From: an uncultured Blautia sp. | Lineage (GTDB): Bacteria; Bacillota; Clostridia; Lachnospirales; Lachnospiraceae | Direction of reading: 5' to 3' | DNA length: 22,855 nt | Assembly: GCA_900551075.1 (NCBI GenBank) | Contig: URVB01000056.1 | Location: 1 to 22,855, forward strand | Part shown: positions 7,637 to 16,206 of the stretch, piece after piece | How the letters are laid out: each line of letters opens with the position of its first letter | How positions within the stretch are numbered: the stretch's first letter is position 1 | Notes under the pieces: generated by a model | Database searches by the model: none | What the model was told of the DNA's origin: nothing | The model's input: only the letters and a program-made list of their open reading frames with translations | Position numbers and translations under genes: made by a program

Positions 7637-10600
7637 TTAATTCTCCACCAAATCTACGGATACCAGGGTAGACACCCCTTTTTCCTGCATCGTGATTCCA
7701 TACAGCCGGTCTGCGGCATTCATGGTGCCACGTCTATGGGTTATTATAATAAACTGTGTGTTTTTCGTCAACTTCTGTAAATATGTGGCAAAACGTCCTA
7801 CATTGGAATCATCCAAAGCTGCTTCGATCTCATCCAGCAGGCAAAACGGGGAGGGCTTCAGATTCTGTATGGCAAACAGCAGAGCAATGGCTGTCAATGC
7901 CTTTTCTCCGCCGGAAAGCTGCATCATATTCTGCAGCTTCTTTCCGGGAGGCTGTGAAATAATCTTAATGCCCGCCTCCAGAATGTCTTCCTCCTCTGCA
8001 AGCTCCAGAGTTCCTTTTCCGCCCCCGAACAGCTCTTTGAATGCCTTGTCAAACTCTCTTTGGATATCCCGGAATTTCTCGGAAAACTGCCTGCGCATCC
8101 CTTCATCAAGTTCCTGAATGATTCCCATAAGCGTTTGTTCTGCTTTTACCAGGTCCTCATACTGGCCGGACAGGAAGGTATGACGCTCCAGCAGGTTCCT
8201 GTAATCCTCAATGGCATTGACATTCACGGAGCCGAGTCCCCTGATCTCATCCTTAATCCGGCTGATCTCTTTTTTCATAGCCTGACGGTCGGTAAGCGAC
8301 TCTTTTCGGTACTGCAGAGCATTGTTCGGCGTAATTTCATATTCCTCCCACATATAGGATATCTGCGCCTCCCTGCGCTCCTCAATTTTTTCTATCTGAC
8401 TTTTCAGTCGGAAGCATTCCTTATCCAACAGACCGATGCGCCCGGAAAGCTCATCCCGCTTCTCAAAAAACGCTTTATGGCTGGCATTGCGTTCCTCTTT
8501 ATCCTTCTGCCAGATTTCCATCTGTGCAGAAGCGGAATCTTCCTTCTCCTGACAGGAAAGAACTTCTTTCTGCAGCTCCCGGATACCCTGCTCCTTTTTC
8601 AGGATTTCCTCTTTGCTGTTCTTTAAAATCCCATAAATACTCGTTTCTTCCTCCGAAAGAGCTTTCATTTCGGACATCAGACGCGAAAGATTTTCCTGGT
8701 CAAAGCTTTCCTTTTGCTCCAAAGAGGAGGCTTCCAGACGAATGGCTTCCAGCTCCTTCGTTTTTAGAGCTTCCTCATTCTTCCATTCCTCCAGCTCTTT
8801 CTGCCTTGTCTCAATAAAAGCCCCCAGCTCTTTTTCGTCCTTTTGAGACTCCTCCAGTTCCTTGGCAATATGGCTGTGATCTGCTTTGAGCTCATCTACC
8901 TGCCGTTTCAGCTCCATCTGTTCCCTGCGGATCTGCGCAAAGCCTTCCTGGATTTCTTTTGCCTTTTCCTCCAACTGGGCAAGATGCAGCTTGGCAGTAT
9001 TCTGTTCCACATACTGCTGACGCAGCTTTTCCTGAAAGTCGGCAATCGTATTCCGAATGACATTTCGTCTGCTCCGGTTGTCATCCACGGCCTTCTGCAT
9101 TTCATCCAAATCCTTTTTCAGAGCCCTGACGCTGTGTTCCAATTCTTCTATCTCACGTCTTCTTCCCAGAAGATTGCTGTTATTTTTAAACGCGCCGCCC
9201 GTCATGGAACCGCCCGGGCTGAAGGACTCTCCCTCTACGGTCACCATACGCAGGCTATGTCTGTATTTCTTTGCAATGACAATGGCATGGTCAATATGAT
9301 CCACAACCAGAACTCTGCCGAGTAGGTATTTGACCAGGCCGGCATATTCTGCATCCGCAGTTACCAGCTCACTGGCAAGCCCGATCACACCAGGCTCCTT
9401 CAGGGCTTCTCTCTGCTGAAATTCTCCTCTTGTGCTGATACTGGATAAGGGCAGGAAGGTCGCCCTTCCAAAACGGTTCTTTTTCAGGAATTCGATCATC
9501 CGCTTTGCCGTCTGCTCGTCAGCAGTGACAATGTTCTGAATACTGCCGCCCAGGGCTGTTTCAATTGCCAGCTCATAGTCCTTATTTACCTGAATGATGT
9601 CTGCAACAACACCCCGGATTCCCGGTATGCGTTCCTTTTGCTCCATAACGCGGCGGATGCTGTTTCCGTATCCATCATACCGCTCCGTAATATTCTTCAG
9701 GGAAAACAGTCTGGATTCCTCTCTGTGATATGCAGTCTGACCGATTTCCATCTGTGCATTCTGCTTTTTCATTTCCTCCTGAATTCTGTGTACATCCGCA
9801 TCCAGGCGGACACATTCATCATTCATGGACTGAATCATCGCCGTAATCGCATCGTACTTTGTCCGGGCCTTCTGCTTTTCGGTCTTCTGTTCCTCTTCCT
9901 CGCTCTTCAGGTGCAGAATACGCTGGCTGATCTCCGCATTACGGATATCCATCTGCTCCATCATTGCATCGAAGCGCTGTGCCTTTCCCTTTGTGGTCGC
10001 ACGGCTGTTGAGGATTTCTATGATTTCATTCTTGCCCTCCTCCACCGCATGATTGCAGTCCTCTACACTGGCAAGAATCGTTTCCATATGTTCTTCTTCT
10101 GTTTTTAATTTTCTGCGGATTTCCCTGAGCTTTGCATGAAGCTCAGATTTCTCCTCAGAGAGCGCTTCCTTCTCACGGTGTCTCCGTTTCAGGTCCTCAT
10201 GGATCGCTTCCAGACGTATACGGTAATGTTCATCGTTCTGTTTTCCCGAGGAGATCTGTTCCTCCAGCACATGGATCCTGCCCTCATACTGCTGCTTCAA
10301 AAGGGCATTCTGCTGGGAGTCCTCCCGAAGGACGTCCAGCTTCTGGCTCAGTTCCTCCAGCTCCTTCTCCAGCCTTTCGTATTCCACCTTCGTATGCTCA
10401 TACGCCGTCTGATTCTCTTCCAGCTCTGTCCGGGCAATCCGGCTCTTGTCCTCCAGCTCTTCCAAAAGCTTTCCTGTATGCTCATGTTCCGTCAAAAAGA
10501 GATTGACATCCAGCTCACGCAGTTCGTCCCTTTTTGCCAAATAGATTTTGGCTGTCTCAGACTGCTTTTCCAACGGCCCAAGCTGCTTCGTCAGCTCATT

Positions 10601-11185
10601 CAGAATATCCGTCACACGCACAAGATTCTGGCGCTCCTCATCCAGCTTCTTTAAGGTCGTGTTCTTTCTGCGTTTGAATTTGACAATTCCTGCCGCCTCA
10701 TCAAACAGTTCCCTGCGTTCCTCTGGCTTTCCGCTTAATATCTTATCAATCTGTCCCTGTCCGATAATGGAATATCCTTCCTTGCCGATACCGGTATCAT
10801 AAAACATCTCATTGATATCCTTCAACCGGCAGGTACTTCCATTGATCAGGTATTCGCTTTCTCCTGAGCGGTAAAGACGTCTGGTTATGGTTACTTCCTT
10901 ATAATCCACCGGCAGCTTATGGTCTCCATTGTCAAGGGTAATGGCAACGGAGGCAAAGCTTAACGGTTTCCTCGTCTCCGTGCCGGAAAAAATCACATCC
11001 TGCATATTGCCGCCCCTCAGCTGCTTTGCACTCTGTTCTCCGAGCACCCAGCGGACCGCATCGCCGACATTGCTCTTGCCGCTTCCATTCGGCCCGACAA
11101 TACCCGTAATTCCATTATGAAATTCAAAATTGATCTTCTGGGCAAAGGATTTAAACCCGTGTACTTCAATGTTCTTTAAATACAT
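7637..11185 (-). CDS. smc: Chromosome segregation/condensation protein SMC
   Basis: SMC is the ATPase of the bacterial condensin complex with ScpA and ScpB. The 1182 residues show the standard layout: N-terminal head with Walker A GPNGSGKS at 31-38, first coiled coil (about 165-505), hinge (about 520-675, with PGIRGVVAD and the Gly-rich SPGGSMTGGAF), second coiled coil (about 680-1040), and C-terminal head with signature LSGGEK at 1090-1095 and Walker B FCLLDE at 1114-1119. The length is full for the family. The first 20 bases overlap the end of rnc, indicating translational coupling. AGGTG precedes ATG 11185. The partners scpA and scpB are not in the window, which is usual. Confidence 0.98.
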   Translation of the reverse strand: MYLKNIEVHGFKSFAQKINFEFHNGITGIVGPNGSGKSNVGDAVRWVLGEQSAKQLRGGNMQDVIFSGTETRKPLSFASVAITLDNGDHKLPVDYKEVTITRRLYRSGESEYLINGSTCRLKDINEMFYDTGIGKEGYSIIGQGQIDKILSGKPEERRELFDEAAGIVKFKRRKNTTLKKLDEERQNLVRVTDILNELTKQLGPLEKQSETAKIYLAKRDELRELDVNLFLTEHEHTGKLLEELEDKSRIARTELEENQTAYEHTKVEYERLEKELEELSQKLDVLREDSQQNALLKQQYEGRIHVLEEQISSGKQNDEHYRIRLEAIHEDLKRRHREKEALSEEKSELHAKLREIRRKLKTEEEHMETILASVEDCNHAVEEGKNEIIEILNSRATTKGKAQRFDAMMEQMDIRNAEISQRILHLKSEEEEQKTEKQKARTKYDAITAMIQSMNDECVRLDADVHRIQEEMKKQNAQMEIGQTAYHREESRLFSLKNITERYDGYGNSIRRVMEQKERIPGIRGVVADIIQVNKDYELAIETALGGSIQNIVTADEQTAKRMIEFLKKNRFGRATFLPLSSISTRGEFQQREALKEPGVIGLASELVTADAEYAGLVKYLLGRVLVVDHIDHAIVIAKKYRHSLRMVTVEGESFSPGGSMTGGAFKNNSNLLGRRREIEELEHSVRALKKDLDEMQKAVDDNRSRRNVIRNTIADFQEKLRQQYVEQNTAKLHLAQLEEKAKEIQEGFAQIRREQMELKRQVDELKADHSHIAKELEESQKDEKELGAFIETRQKELEEWKNEEALKTKELEAIRLEASSLEQKESFDQENLSRLMSEMKALSEEETSIYGILKNSKEEILKKEQGIRELQKEVLSCQEKEDSASAQMEIWQKDKEERNASHKAFFEKRDELSGRIGLLDKECFRLKSQIEKIEERREAQISYMWEEYEITPNNALQYRKESLTDRQAMKKEISRIKDEIRGLGSVNVNAIEDYRNLLERHTFLSGQYEDLVKAEQTLMGIIQELDEGMRRQFSEKFRDIQREFDKAFKELFGGGKGTLELAEEEDILEAGIKIISQPPGKKLQNMMQLSGGEKALTAIALLFAIQNLKPSPFCLLDEIEAALDDSNVGRFATYLQKLTKNTQFIIITHRRGTMNAADRLYGITMQEKGVSTLVSVDLVEN

Positions 11186-11867
11186 ACGTCACCTGCTGTT
11201 GTTTCATTTTGCGGATAGCCTGATACGCAGCCGCCTGCTCTGCCGCCTTTTTGGTATGTCCGGTTCCGGTTCCCATAGCTTCTCCGTCTACCACAGCGCT
11301 TACCGTAAACTGCTTGTTATGATCCGGCCCTTCTTCCTTCAGAAGCACATATTCGACAGGCTGTCTGCCATTCTCCTGAACAAGCTCCTGCAGGATAGTC
11401 TTGCTATCAAAAAAGAGCTGCTTATGCTCAATATCATTCAGAATAAAATTCAGCACAAACTCCTTTGCACTAGCAAAACCACCGTCCAGATAAATTGCTC
11501 CCAAAAGTGCTTCTGTTGCATCAGATACTATGGAATCCCTGTTTCTGCCGCCTGTCATATCCTCTCCTCTTCCCAGAAGCAGATATTTCGGCAGGCCAAA
11601 GTCCCTTGCACAAAAAGCAAGGCTTGGCTCGCACACGAGACTGGCTCTCTTCTTTGTAAGCTCTCCTTCCGGCAGATTCGGAAAACGGGCAAATAGATAA
11701 TCACTGCTGACCAGCTCCAGCACCGCATCCCCCAAAAACTCCAAACGCTCATTGCATCCCAGCTTCCCAAGCTTTTTCTCATTGGCATAAGAACTGTGTG
11801 TCAGTGCTTTTGTCAAAAGCTTTTTATCCTGAAACGTATAACCAATTTTCTGTTCCAATTCTTTCAT
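11166..11867 (-). CDS. rnc: Ribonuclease III
   Basis: RNase III cuts double-stranded RNA, processing rRNA precursors and some mRNAs. The 233-residue protein has the catalytic domain (about 1-150) with signature NERLEFLGD at 39-47 and the second acidic site SDATEALLGA (Asp116, Glu119), then a double-stranded RNA binding domain (about 155-225, ending GHTKKAAEQAAAYQAI). All catalytic carboxylates are present. ATG 11867 follows GGAGAAG. The gene overlaps smc by 20 bases and follows acpP after 46 bases, which contain a stable hairpin. Confidence 0.98.
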   Translation of the reverse strand: MKELEQKIGYTFQDKKLLTKALTHSSYANEKKLGKLGCNERLEFLGDAVLELVSSDYLFARFPNLPEGELTKKRASLVCEPSLAFCARDFGLPKYLLLGRGEDMTGGRNRDSIVSDATEALLGAIYLDGGFASAKEFVLNFILNDIEHKQLFFDSKTILQELVQENGRQPVEYVLLKEEGPDHNKQFTVSAVVDGEAMGTGTGHTKKAAEQAAAYQAIRKMKQQQVTYVFKEH

Positions 11868-11892
11868 TTGATTTCTTCTCCACTCTAAAGCA

Positions 11893-11913
11893 GGGGAAGC
11901 TCTGCGCCTCCCC
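11893..11913 (-). ncRNA. mRNA hairpin directly after the acpP stop codon
   Basis: On the minus strand an 8-bp stem (GGGGAGGC pairing GCTTCCCC, one G-T wobble) closes a 5-base loop, starting immediately after the acpP stop. It has no following U-run, so it is not a normal intrinsic terminator. A role as a 3' stabiliser, a partial attenuator, or an RNase III cleavage site ahead of rnc is inference. Confidence 0.5.
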
Positions 11914-12144
11914 TCAACCTGTAATGCTGCGGATTGCCTCTGCAGCGTCCCTCACTGACTGAATCTGTTCCATAGTTTCGTTCGCGATTTCAATGTCGTA
12001 TTCCGATTCAATTTCCATGATAATCTGAAAAATATCCAGAGAATCGGCGCCAAGATCATCCACAAATGTTGTTTCTTCCATAATGACAGCTTCCTCCACT
12101 CCAAGGACGTCCGCTATGATTTTTTTCAGCTTCTCGAATTCCAT
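11914..12144 (-). CDS. acpP: Acyl carrier protein
   Basis: ACP carries growing acyl chains on a 4'-phosphopantetheine arm in fatty acid and phospholipid synthesis. The 76-residue acidic, four-helix protein has the attachment motif LGADSLD with Ser35. An upstream in-frame GTG at 12150 is only about 2 bases from GGGAGG, while ATG 12144 is 8 bases away, so ATG 12144 is taken as the start. It follows plsX by 40 bases, the usual lipid gene pairing. Standard length and sequence. Confidence 0.96.
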   Translation of the reverse strand: MEFEKLKKIIADVLGVEEAVIMEETTFVDDLGADSLDIFQIIMEIESEYDIEIANETMEQIQSVRDAAEAIRSITG

Positions 12145-12184
12145 GTGCACAACCTCCCATCAGAACAATCGAATTCCTTTCCAT

Positions 12185-13210
12185 CTATTCCGGCTTTTCG
12201 CCGTTTTCATTGATACGCGCCGCAATCTTTTCGTTAATCTTCTGCTGTTTGAACTGTACACACTGGAAGATGGCGTTTCGAATCTCCGCTGCTTTGGCAC
12301 TGCCGTGCGTCTTCACTACCAGTCCCTTCAGACCCAGAAGCGGTGCTCCGCCGTGCTCGCTGGCATCAAAGGTCTTCAAAGCAGCCTTCAGTGCGGGCTT
12401 AATCAAAAGGGTGCCGACCTTACTGCGGAAGTCGGACATCATGCTGCCCTTGATCTTTTCGATCAGAGCCGCACCCACACCCTCATACAGCTTCAGGATC
12501 ACATTGCCTACAAATGCCTCGCACACGATTACATCAGCATAGCCGGCCGGAATATCCCTTGCCTCAATACTTCCGATAAAATGAATTCCCCTGCATTCCT
12601 TCAGCAGAGGAAACGTCTCCTTAACCAATGCGTTTCCCTTCTCTTCTTCCGCACCGTTATTGACAATGGCCACGCGCGGATTCTTCACCCCAACTACATG
12701 TTCCATATAAATAGAGCCCATTTTGGCAAACTGCACCAGATGGGACGGACGTGCATCCACATTGGCCCCGCAGTCAATCAGAAGGGCAACTCCATCCTTT
12801 GTCGGAATCAGAGGGGCAAGGGGCGGCCGCTCCACGCCTTTGCTTCTTCCCACAAGGACCTGTCCTCCCACAAGAACTGCTCCTGTGCTTCCGGATGATA
12901 CAAATGCATCTGCCTCCTGTTTTTTTATCATATTCAGTCCCACTACGATCGAGGAATCCTTCTTCTTACGGATTGCAAATACCGGAGGCTCCGCAGTTTC
13001 AATAACTTCCGATGCATGTACAATCTCAATCTGTTCCTTCGGGCAGTCCGGATATTTTGCCAGCTCCTTTTCGATCACATCCTTCTGTCCGGTGAGAAGA
13101 ACCTGGATATCCTTCCGTGCCTTTACTGCCTCCACAGCACCCCTGACCGGCTCTGCAGGTGCATTGTCCCCGCCCATGGCATCTACCACGACTCTTACTA
13201 ACTCTGCCAT
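12185..13210 (-). CDS. plsX: Phosphate acyltransferase PlsX
   Basis: PlsX converts acyl-ACP to acyl-phosphate, the donor for PlsY in phospholipid synthesis. The 341-residue protein starts VRVVVDAMGGDNAP, the family hallmark, with further conserved blocks SSGSTGAVLVGG, CGANVDARP and GAPLLGLKGLVVK. Start ATG 13210 is preceded by AGGAGG at 6-7 bases; the longer frame (to 13252) runs back over the promoter and is rejected. It is first in the plsX-acpP-rnc-smc-ftsY-ilvA run and has its own promoter. Confidence 0.97.
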   Translation of the reverse strand: MAELVRVVVDAMGGDNAPAEPVRGAVEAVKARKDIQVLLTGQKDVIEKELAKYPDCPKEQIEIVHASEVIETAEPPVFAIRKKKDSSIVVGLNMIKKQEADAFVSSGSTGAVLVGGQVLVGRSKGVERPPLAPLIPTKDGVALLIDCGANVDARPSHLVQFAKMGSIYMEHVVGVKNPRVAIVNNGAEEEKGNALVKETFPLLKECRGIHFIGSIEARDIPAGYADVIVCEAFVGNVILKLYEGVGAALIEKIKGSMMSDFRSKVGTLLIKPALKAALKTFDASEHGGAPLLGLKGLVVKTHGSAKAAEIRNAIFQCVQFKQQKINEKIAARINENGEKPE

Positions 13211-13238
13211 ATTACACCTCCTAAAAACTCTGACCTTT

Positions 13239-13268
13239 ATCATACTAAACAACTGACTCCAAAGTCAA
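13239..13268 (-). promoter_or_regulatory. plsX operon promoter with palindrome over the -35 box
   Basis: On the minus strand TTGACT (13263-13268), an 18-base spacer and TATGAT (13239-13244) precede AGGAGG and ATG 13210. A perfect inverted repeat TGACT-TTGG-AGTCA (13254-13267) covers the -35 and could be a regulator site. It does not match my recollection of the Bacillus FapR box. The promoter lies just after the Nudix gene stop, with no terminator between. Confidence 0.65.
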
Positions 13269-13275
13269 TAGAAGC

Positions 13276-13776
13276 CTAAAAAAATTGCGGTTCCAAAGGA
13301 AGCTTCATTGTCCTTCCATCCAAAACGGCCTCTGTCAGCTCATCCCCCCGATACTTAAGCTTCAGAGAAAAAAAGGGAGCATCATCCATCAACAGCTTCA
13401 GAAAAATCAGGTCCCCGACCCAGAGATTCAGCTTCAAAAGGTCTTTTTTCGCCACCCATTCCAGGGTTCCCTCGTCACATTCCTTCATAGTTCCCTCAAA
13501 GGTGTCTGCCGTGTACAGACACATATATTCTGTACCGTAGCCCTCCTGACTGAAGGTCACGATACCACGGAAGCGGTAAGAGGTCAGCGTAAGCCCTGTC
13601 TCTTCATATGCCTCTCTGAGGAGACATTCCTCCGGGCTTTCCCCCTCCTCGAAATGACCGCCGATACCAATCCATTTGTCCTTATTCACATCATTTTTCT
13701 TGGAAATCCTGTGCATCATCAGGTATGCATCGTCCTTCTTTACATAGCACAGGGTTGTCATCGGGTGTTTCTTCAT
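13276..13776 (-). CDS. Nudix hydrolase (MutT-like)
   Basis: This 166-residue protein has a full Nudix box at residues 40-62 (G40, E46, R54-E55, E58-E59, G61), the metal site for cleaving nucleoside diphosphates linked to another group. The N-terminus MTTLCYVKKDDAYLMMHR and the flanks resemble 8-oxo-dGTP diphosphatase annotations; the substrate is not proven by sequence. ATG overlaps the ABC-F stop as ATGA, so translation is coupled. It is the last gene of the GNAT / ABC-F / Nudix operon. The C-terminal third (LTEAVLDGRTMKLPLEPQFF) is typical of these proteins in Clostridia. Confidence 0.9.
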   Translation of the reverse strand: MKKHPMTTLCYVKKDDAYLMMHRISKKNDVNKDKWIGIGGHFEEGESPEECLLREAYEETGLTLTSYRFRGIVTFSQEGYGTEYMCLYTADTFEGTMKECDEGTLEWVAKKDLLKLNLWVGDLIFLKLLMDDAPFFSLKLKYRGDELTEAVLDGRTMKLPLEPQFF

Positions 13777-15584
13777 TGTGCTTCTATCCTCTCTGCCAGG
13801 TCATTCAAGTATACCCAGCGCTCCATTTTATCCTCCAGCTCCGCTTCTGCCCGTTCCTTTTCCTTCATCAGCTCATTCAGCTTTGCGGAATTTGTCGCAT
13901 ATGCCAGAATCTCTGCATCCAGCTTTTCTATTCCCGCCTCCAAAACCGCAATGTCGTCATCGATGGTCTCGTATTCCCGCTGTTCCTTATAAGAAAATTT
14001 CAGCTTCACCGGGCGGTTCTGCCTCCGGTCCTTCCCCTGGGAACGGGGTTTTTCTTCATTGCTTTTTCTGCCGGACTCCACTTCGCTGCCTGCGCCAGAC
14101 CCGCCCCTCTGTTTTGACTCCAGATAATCCGTATATCCTCCCTCATACTGTCTCAGATGGCCCCCGCCTTCAAACGCAAAAATGCGCTCCGCCATATGAT
14201 CCAGAAAGTAGCGGTCATGGGATACGGCGATCACAATTCCTGAAAAGGAGTCCAGATAATCCTCCAGAATCGTCAATGTGGGAATGTCGATATCATTGGT
14301 GATCTCATCCAAAAGAAGTACATTGGGCGCTGCTGCCAGTATCTTCAGCAGATACAGCCGTTTCTTCTCCCCTCCGGAAAGCTTCGAAATCGGCGCATAC
14401 TGCATGGCCGGATCAAACAAAAAACGCTCCAAAAGCTTTGCTGCACTGACCAGCCCTTCTCTGGTGGGAATGTATTCTGCTACGTCCTTAATATAATCGA
14501 TCACTCTCTGATCCTTATCCATATCCTCCACTTCCTGGGAGAAATAGCCGATCTTAATGGTCTCTCCAATTTCCACTTTACCGGAGTCCGGCTTTAAAAC
14601 GCCTGCAATGATCTTAAGAAGCGTGGATTTTCCGCAGCCGTTAGGTCCGATAATTCCCAAGCGCTGGTTTTTCAAAACAATATAGTCGAAATCCTCAATA
14701 CAGGTCCTTCCCCCGAAACTCTTGGAAATATGCCGCAGCTCAATGGTCTTCTTTCCCATTCTCGTTTCTATGGAATCGATCTCTGCCGTCTGGTCACGCA
14801 CGGGCGCCATACCGTTTTTCAAAGCCTCCAGGCGTTCCAGCCTTGCCCTCTGTTTCGTTGTTCTTGCACGACACCCGCGTTTGGCCCATTCCAGCTCCAT
14901 ACGCAGTACGCTCCGGCGCTTCCGCTCTGATGCCAGCTCCATCTCCTCACGTTCTGCCTTCATTTCCAGAAATTTGGAATAATGAGCCTCATACGCGTAT
15001 AATTTTCCGTGACTGATCTCCAGAATCTTATTCGTTACACGGTCCAGAAAATAACGGTCATGAGTGACCATGATCACAGCGCCTTTAAAACGGTTCAGAT
15101 AATTCTCCAGCCAGGAAGACATTTCATTATCCAAATGGTTGGTCGGCTCATCCAGAATCAAAACATCTGCCGGATTTACAATGGTTCTGGCAAGGGCAGC
15201 TCTTTTTTTCTGCCCTCCGGAAAGATGATCCACGATTTCCCCATGGTTAAAAATCCCCAGCCGGTTCAGTACTGTCCTTGCCTCTGTCTCCGGCGTCCAG
15301 CTTTGTATCGTCTGTCCCTCCGTCACATAATCCAAAACAGTACTCCCCGGAGGGAATTCCGGATTCTGGGGAAGATAAGTGATCCGAAGTCCCCTCTGAG
15401 TGATCACCTGTCCCTCATCCGTTTCCTCCAGGCCGGCAATCATACGGAGAAGTGTTGTCTTTCCTGTACCGTTAATTCCAATGATACCGATCTTGTCACC
15501 CTCATGAATGCCGTAGGAAACATCGTCAAAGATCACCCTTTCCCCATATATTTTACTGATGTGTTCCATATTTAGGATATTCAT
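13773..15584 (-). CDS. ABC-F family ATPase (Uup-like)
   Basis: This 603-residue protein has two ABC domains and no membrane segments: Walker A GINGTGKT 36-43, LSGGQ 121-125, DEPTNHLD 145-152; then a charged linker (about 205-265); Walker A GPNGCGKS 313-320, LSGGEK 402-407, DEITNDID 426-433. A basic hinge (about 490-530) leads to a C-terminal coiled coil (about 535-600). ABC-F proteins act on ribosomes or nucleic acid structures; the Asp-Ile-Pro after the second Walker B and the coiled coil suggest Uup rather than an antibiotic-resistance member. The Pro of the second DEPTND is Ile here. ATG 15584 follows GAGGAG at 8 bases and overlaps the GNAT stop as ATGA; the longer upstream frame is rejected. 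Confidence 0.92.
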   Translation of the reverse strand: MNILNMEHISKIYGERVIFDDVSYGIHEGDKIGIIGINGTGKTTLLRMIAGLEETDEGQVITQRGLRITYLPQNPEFPPGSTVLDYVTEGQTIQSWTPETEARTVLNRLGIFNHGEIVDHLSGGQKKRAALARTIVNPADVLILDEPTNHLDNEMSSWLENYLNRFKGAVIMVTHDRYFLDRVTNKILEISHGKLYAYEAHYSKFLEMKAEREEMELASERKRRSVLRMELEWAKRGCRARTTKQRARLERLEALKNGMAPVRDQTAEIDSIETRMGKKTIELRHISKSFGGRTCIEDFDYIVLKNQRLGIIGPNGCGKSTLLKIIAGVLKPDSGKVEIGETIKIGYFSQEVEDMDKDQRVIDYIKDVAEYIPTREGLVSAAKLLERFLFDPAMQYAPISKLSGGEKKRLYLLKILAAAPNVLLLDEITNDIDIPTLTILEDYLDSFSGIVIAVSHDRYFLDHMAERIFAFEGGGHLRQYEGGYTDYLESKQRGGSGAGSEVESGRKSNEEKPRSQGKDRRQNRPVKLKFSYKEQREYETIDDDIAVLEAGIEKLDAEILAYATNSAKLNELMKEKERAEAELEDKMERWVYLNDLAERIEAQ

Positions 15585-16123
15585 GCAAAACGCTCCTCTG
15601 CTTCTCTCTTTTGTATGCTTCTCTGTCCTATGCTCCCTCTTGTCTTTGTTTTTTGATAAGCAATCCTCTCTGTCCCGTCCTCTACGGCAATCCGGCCGCA
15701 CCGCGCAAACCGGTTTTTCTCAAACAGTCTCTGCATACTTTTGTTTTTTTCATGGGTGTCGCCCCGCATATTGGAGCACTGTTCATAACACCACTCGAGG
15801 CATTTGGATGCCAGCCCCCTGCCATATTGGGAGACCGCAATCCTGTGCAGGGTTCCATACGGCTCGTCATTCAGCCATGCACCATCCCAGATATGCCGGT
15901 AATTCGGTTCCTCACCAATAAAAAAGACAAACACCGCTCCTATGCCCTCTTCTGTTTCATAAACATAGAGCTGTTCCTTTTTCAGGTCCTCCCGCAGCAG
16001 CTCCTCTTCTGGATATCCATAAGCCCACTGATCCGGATTTCCATTTTTCGCCATAAATGTCCTGGCGTTTGCATAAATTTCCATTATGTCAGGAAGCTCT
16101 TCCTTTCTCGCCTTTCGAACCAT
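15581..16123 (-). CDS. GNAT family N-acetyltransferase
   Basis: This 180-residue protein has a GNAT fold: N-terminal RKARKEELPDIMEIYANAR, the acetyl-CoA loop region LHRIAVSQYGRGLASKCLEWC (about 92-112, with a Gln/Arg-x-x-Gly-type turn YGRGLA), and RGDTHEKNKSMQRLFEKN near residues 119-136, typical of enzymes annotated as acetylating small molecules or peptides. The acceptor is unknown. GAGGTG 5 bases before ATG 16123 supports the start. The last 20 or so residues are basic and probably extend beyond the fold. It leads the operon, overlapping ABC-F by ATGA. Confidence 0.88.
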   Translation of the reverse strand: MVRKARKEELPDIMEIYANARTFMAKNGNPDQWAYGYPEEELLREDLKKEQLYVYETEEGIGAVFVFFIGEEPNYRHIWDGAWLNDEPYGTLHRIAVSQYGRGLASKCLEWCYEQCSNMRGDTHEKNKSMQRLFEKNRFARCGRIAVEDGTERIAYQKTKTRGSIGQRSIQKREAEERFA

Positions 16124-16172
16124 GCTTTCACCTCATTTACCCTGCATTTAAAATACAGTTTCTTTCATGTGT

Positions 16173-16201
16173 ATCATAAAGGAAAAGAAAGGTAAAAACA
16201 A
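16173..16201 (-). promoter_or_regulatory. Promoter of the GNAT / ABC-F / Nudix operon
   Basis: On the minus strand TTGTTT (16196-16201), a 17-base spacer and TATGAT (16173-16178) precede GAGGTG and ATG 16123 with a leader of about 43 bases. A weak stem GAAAGG-N10-CCTTTC followed by TTTTCC, right after the kinase stop, overlaps this region and could give partial termination of the kinase transcript. Confidence 0.55.
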
Positions 16202-16206
16202 CCCTT

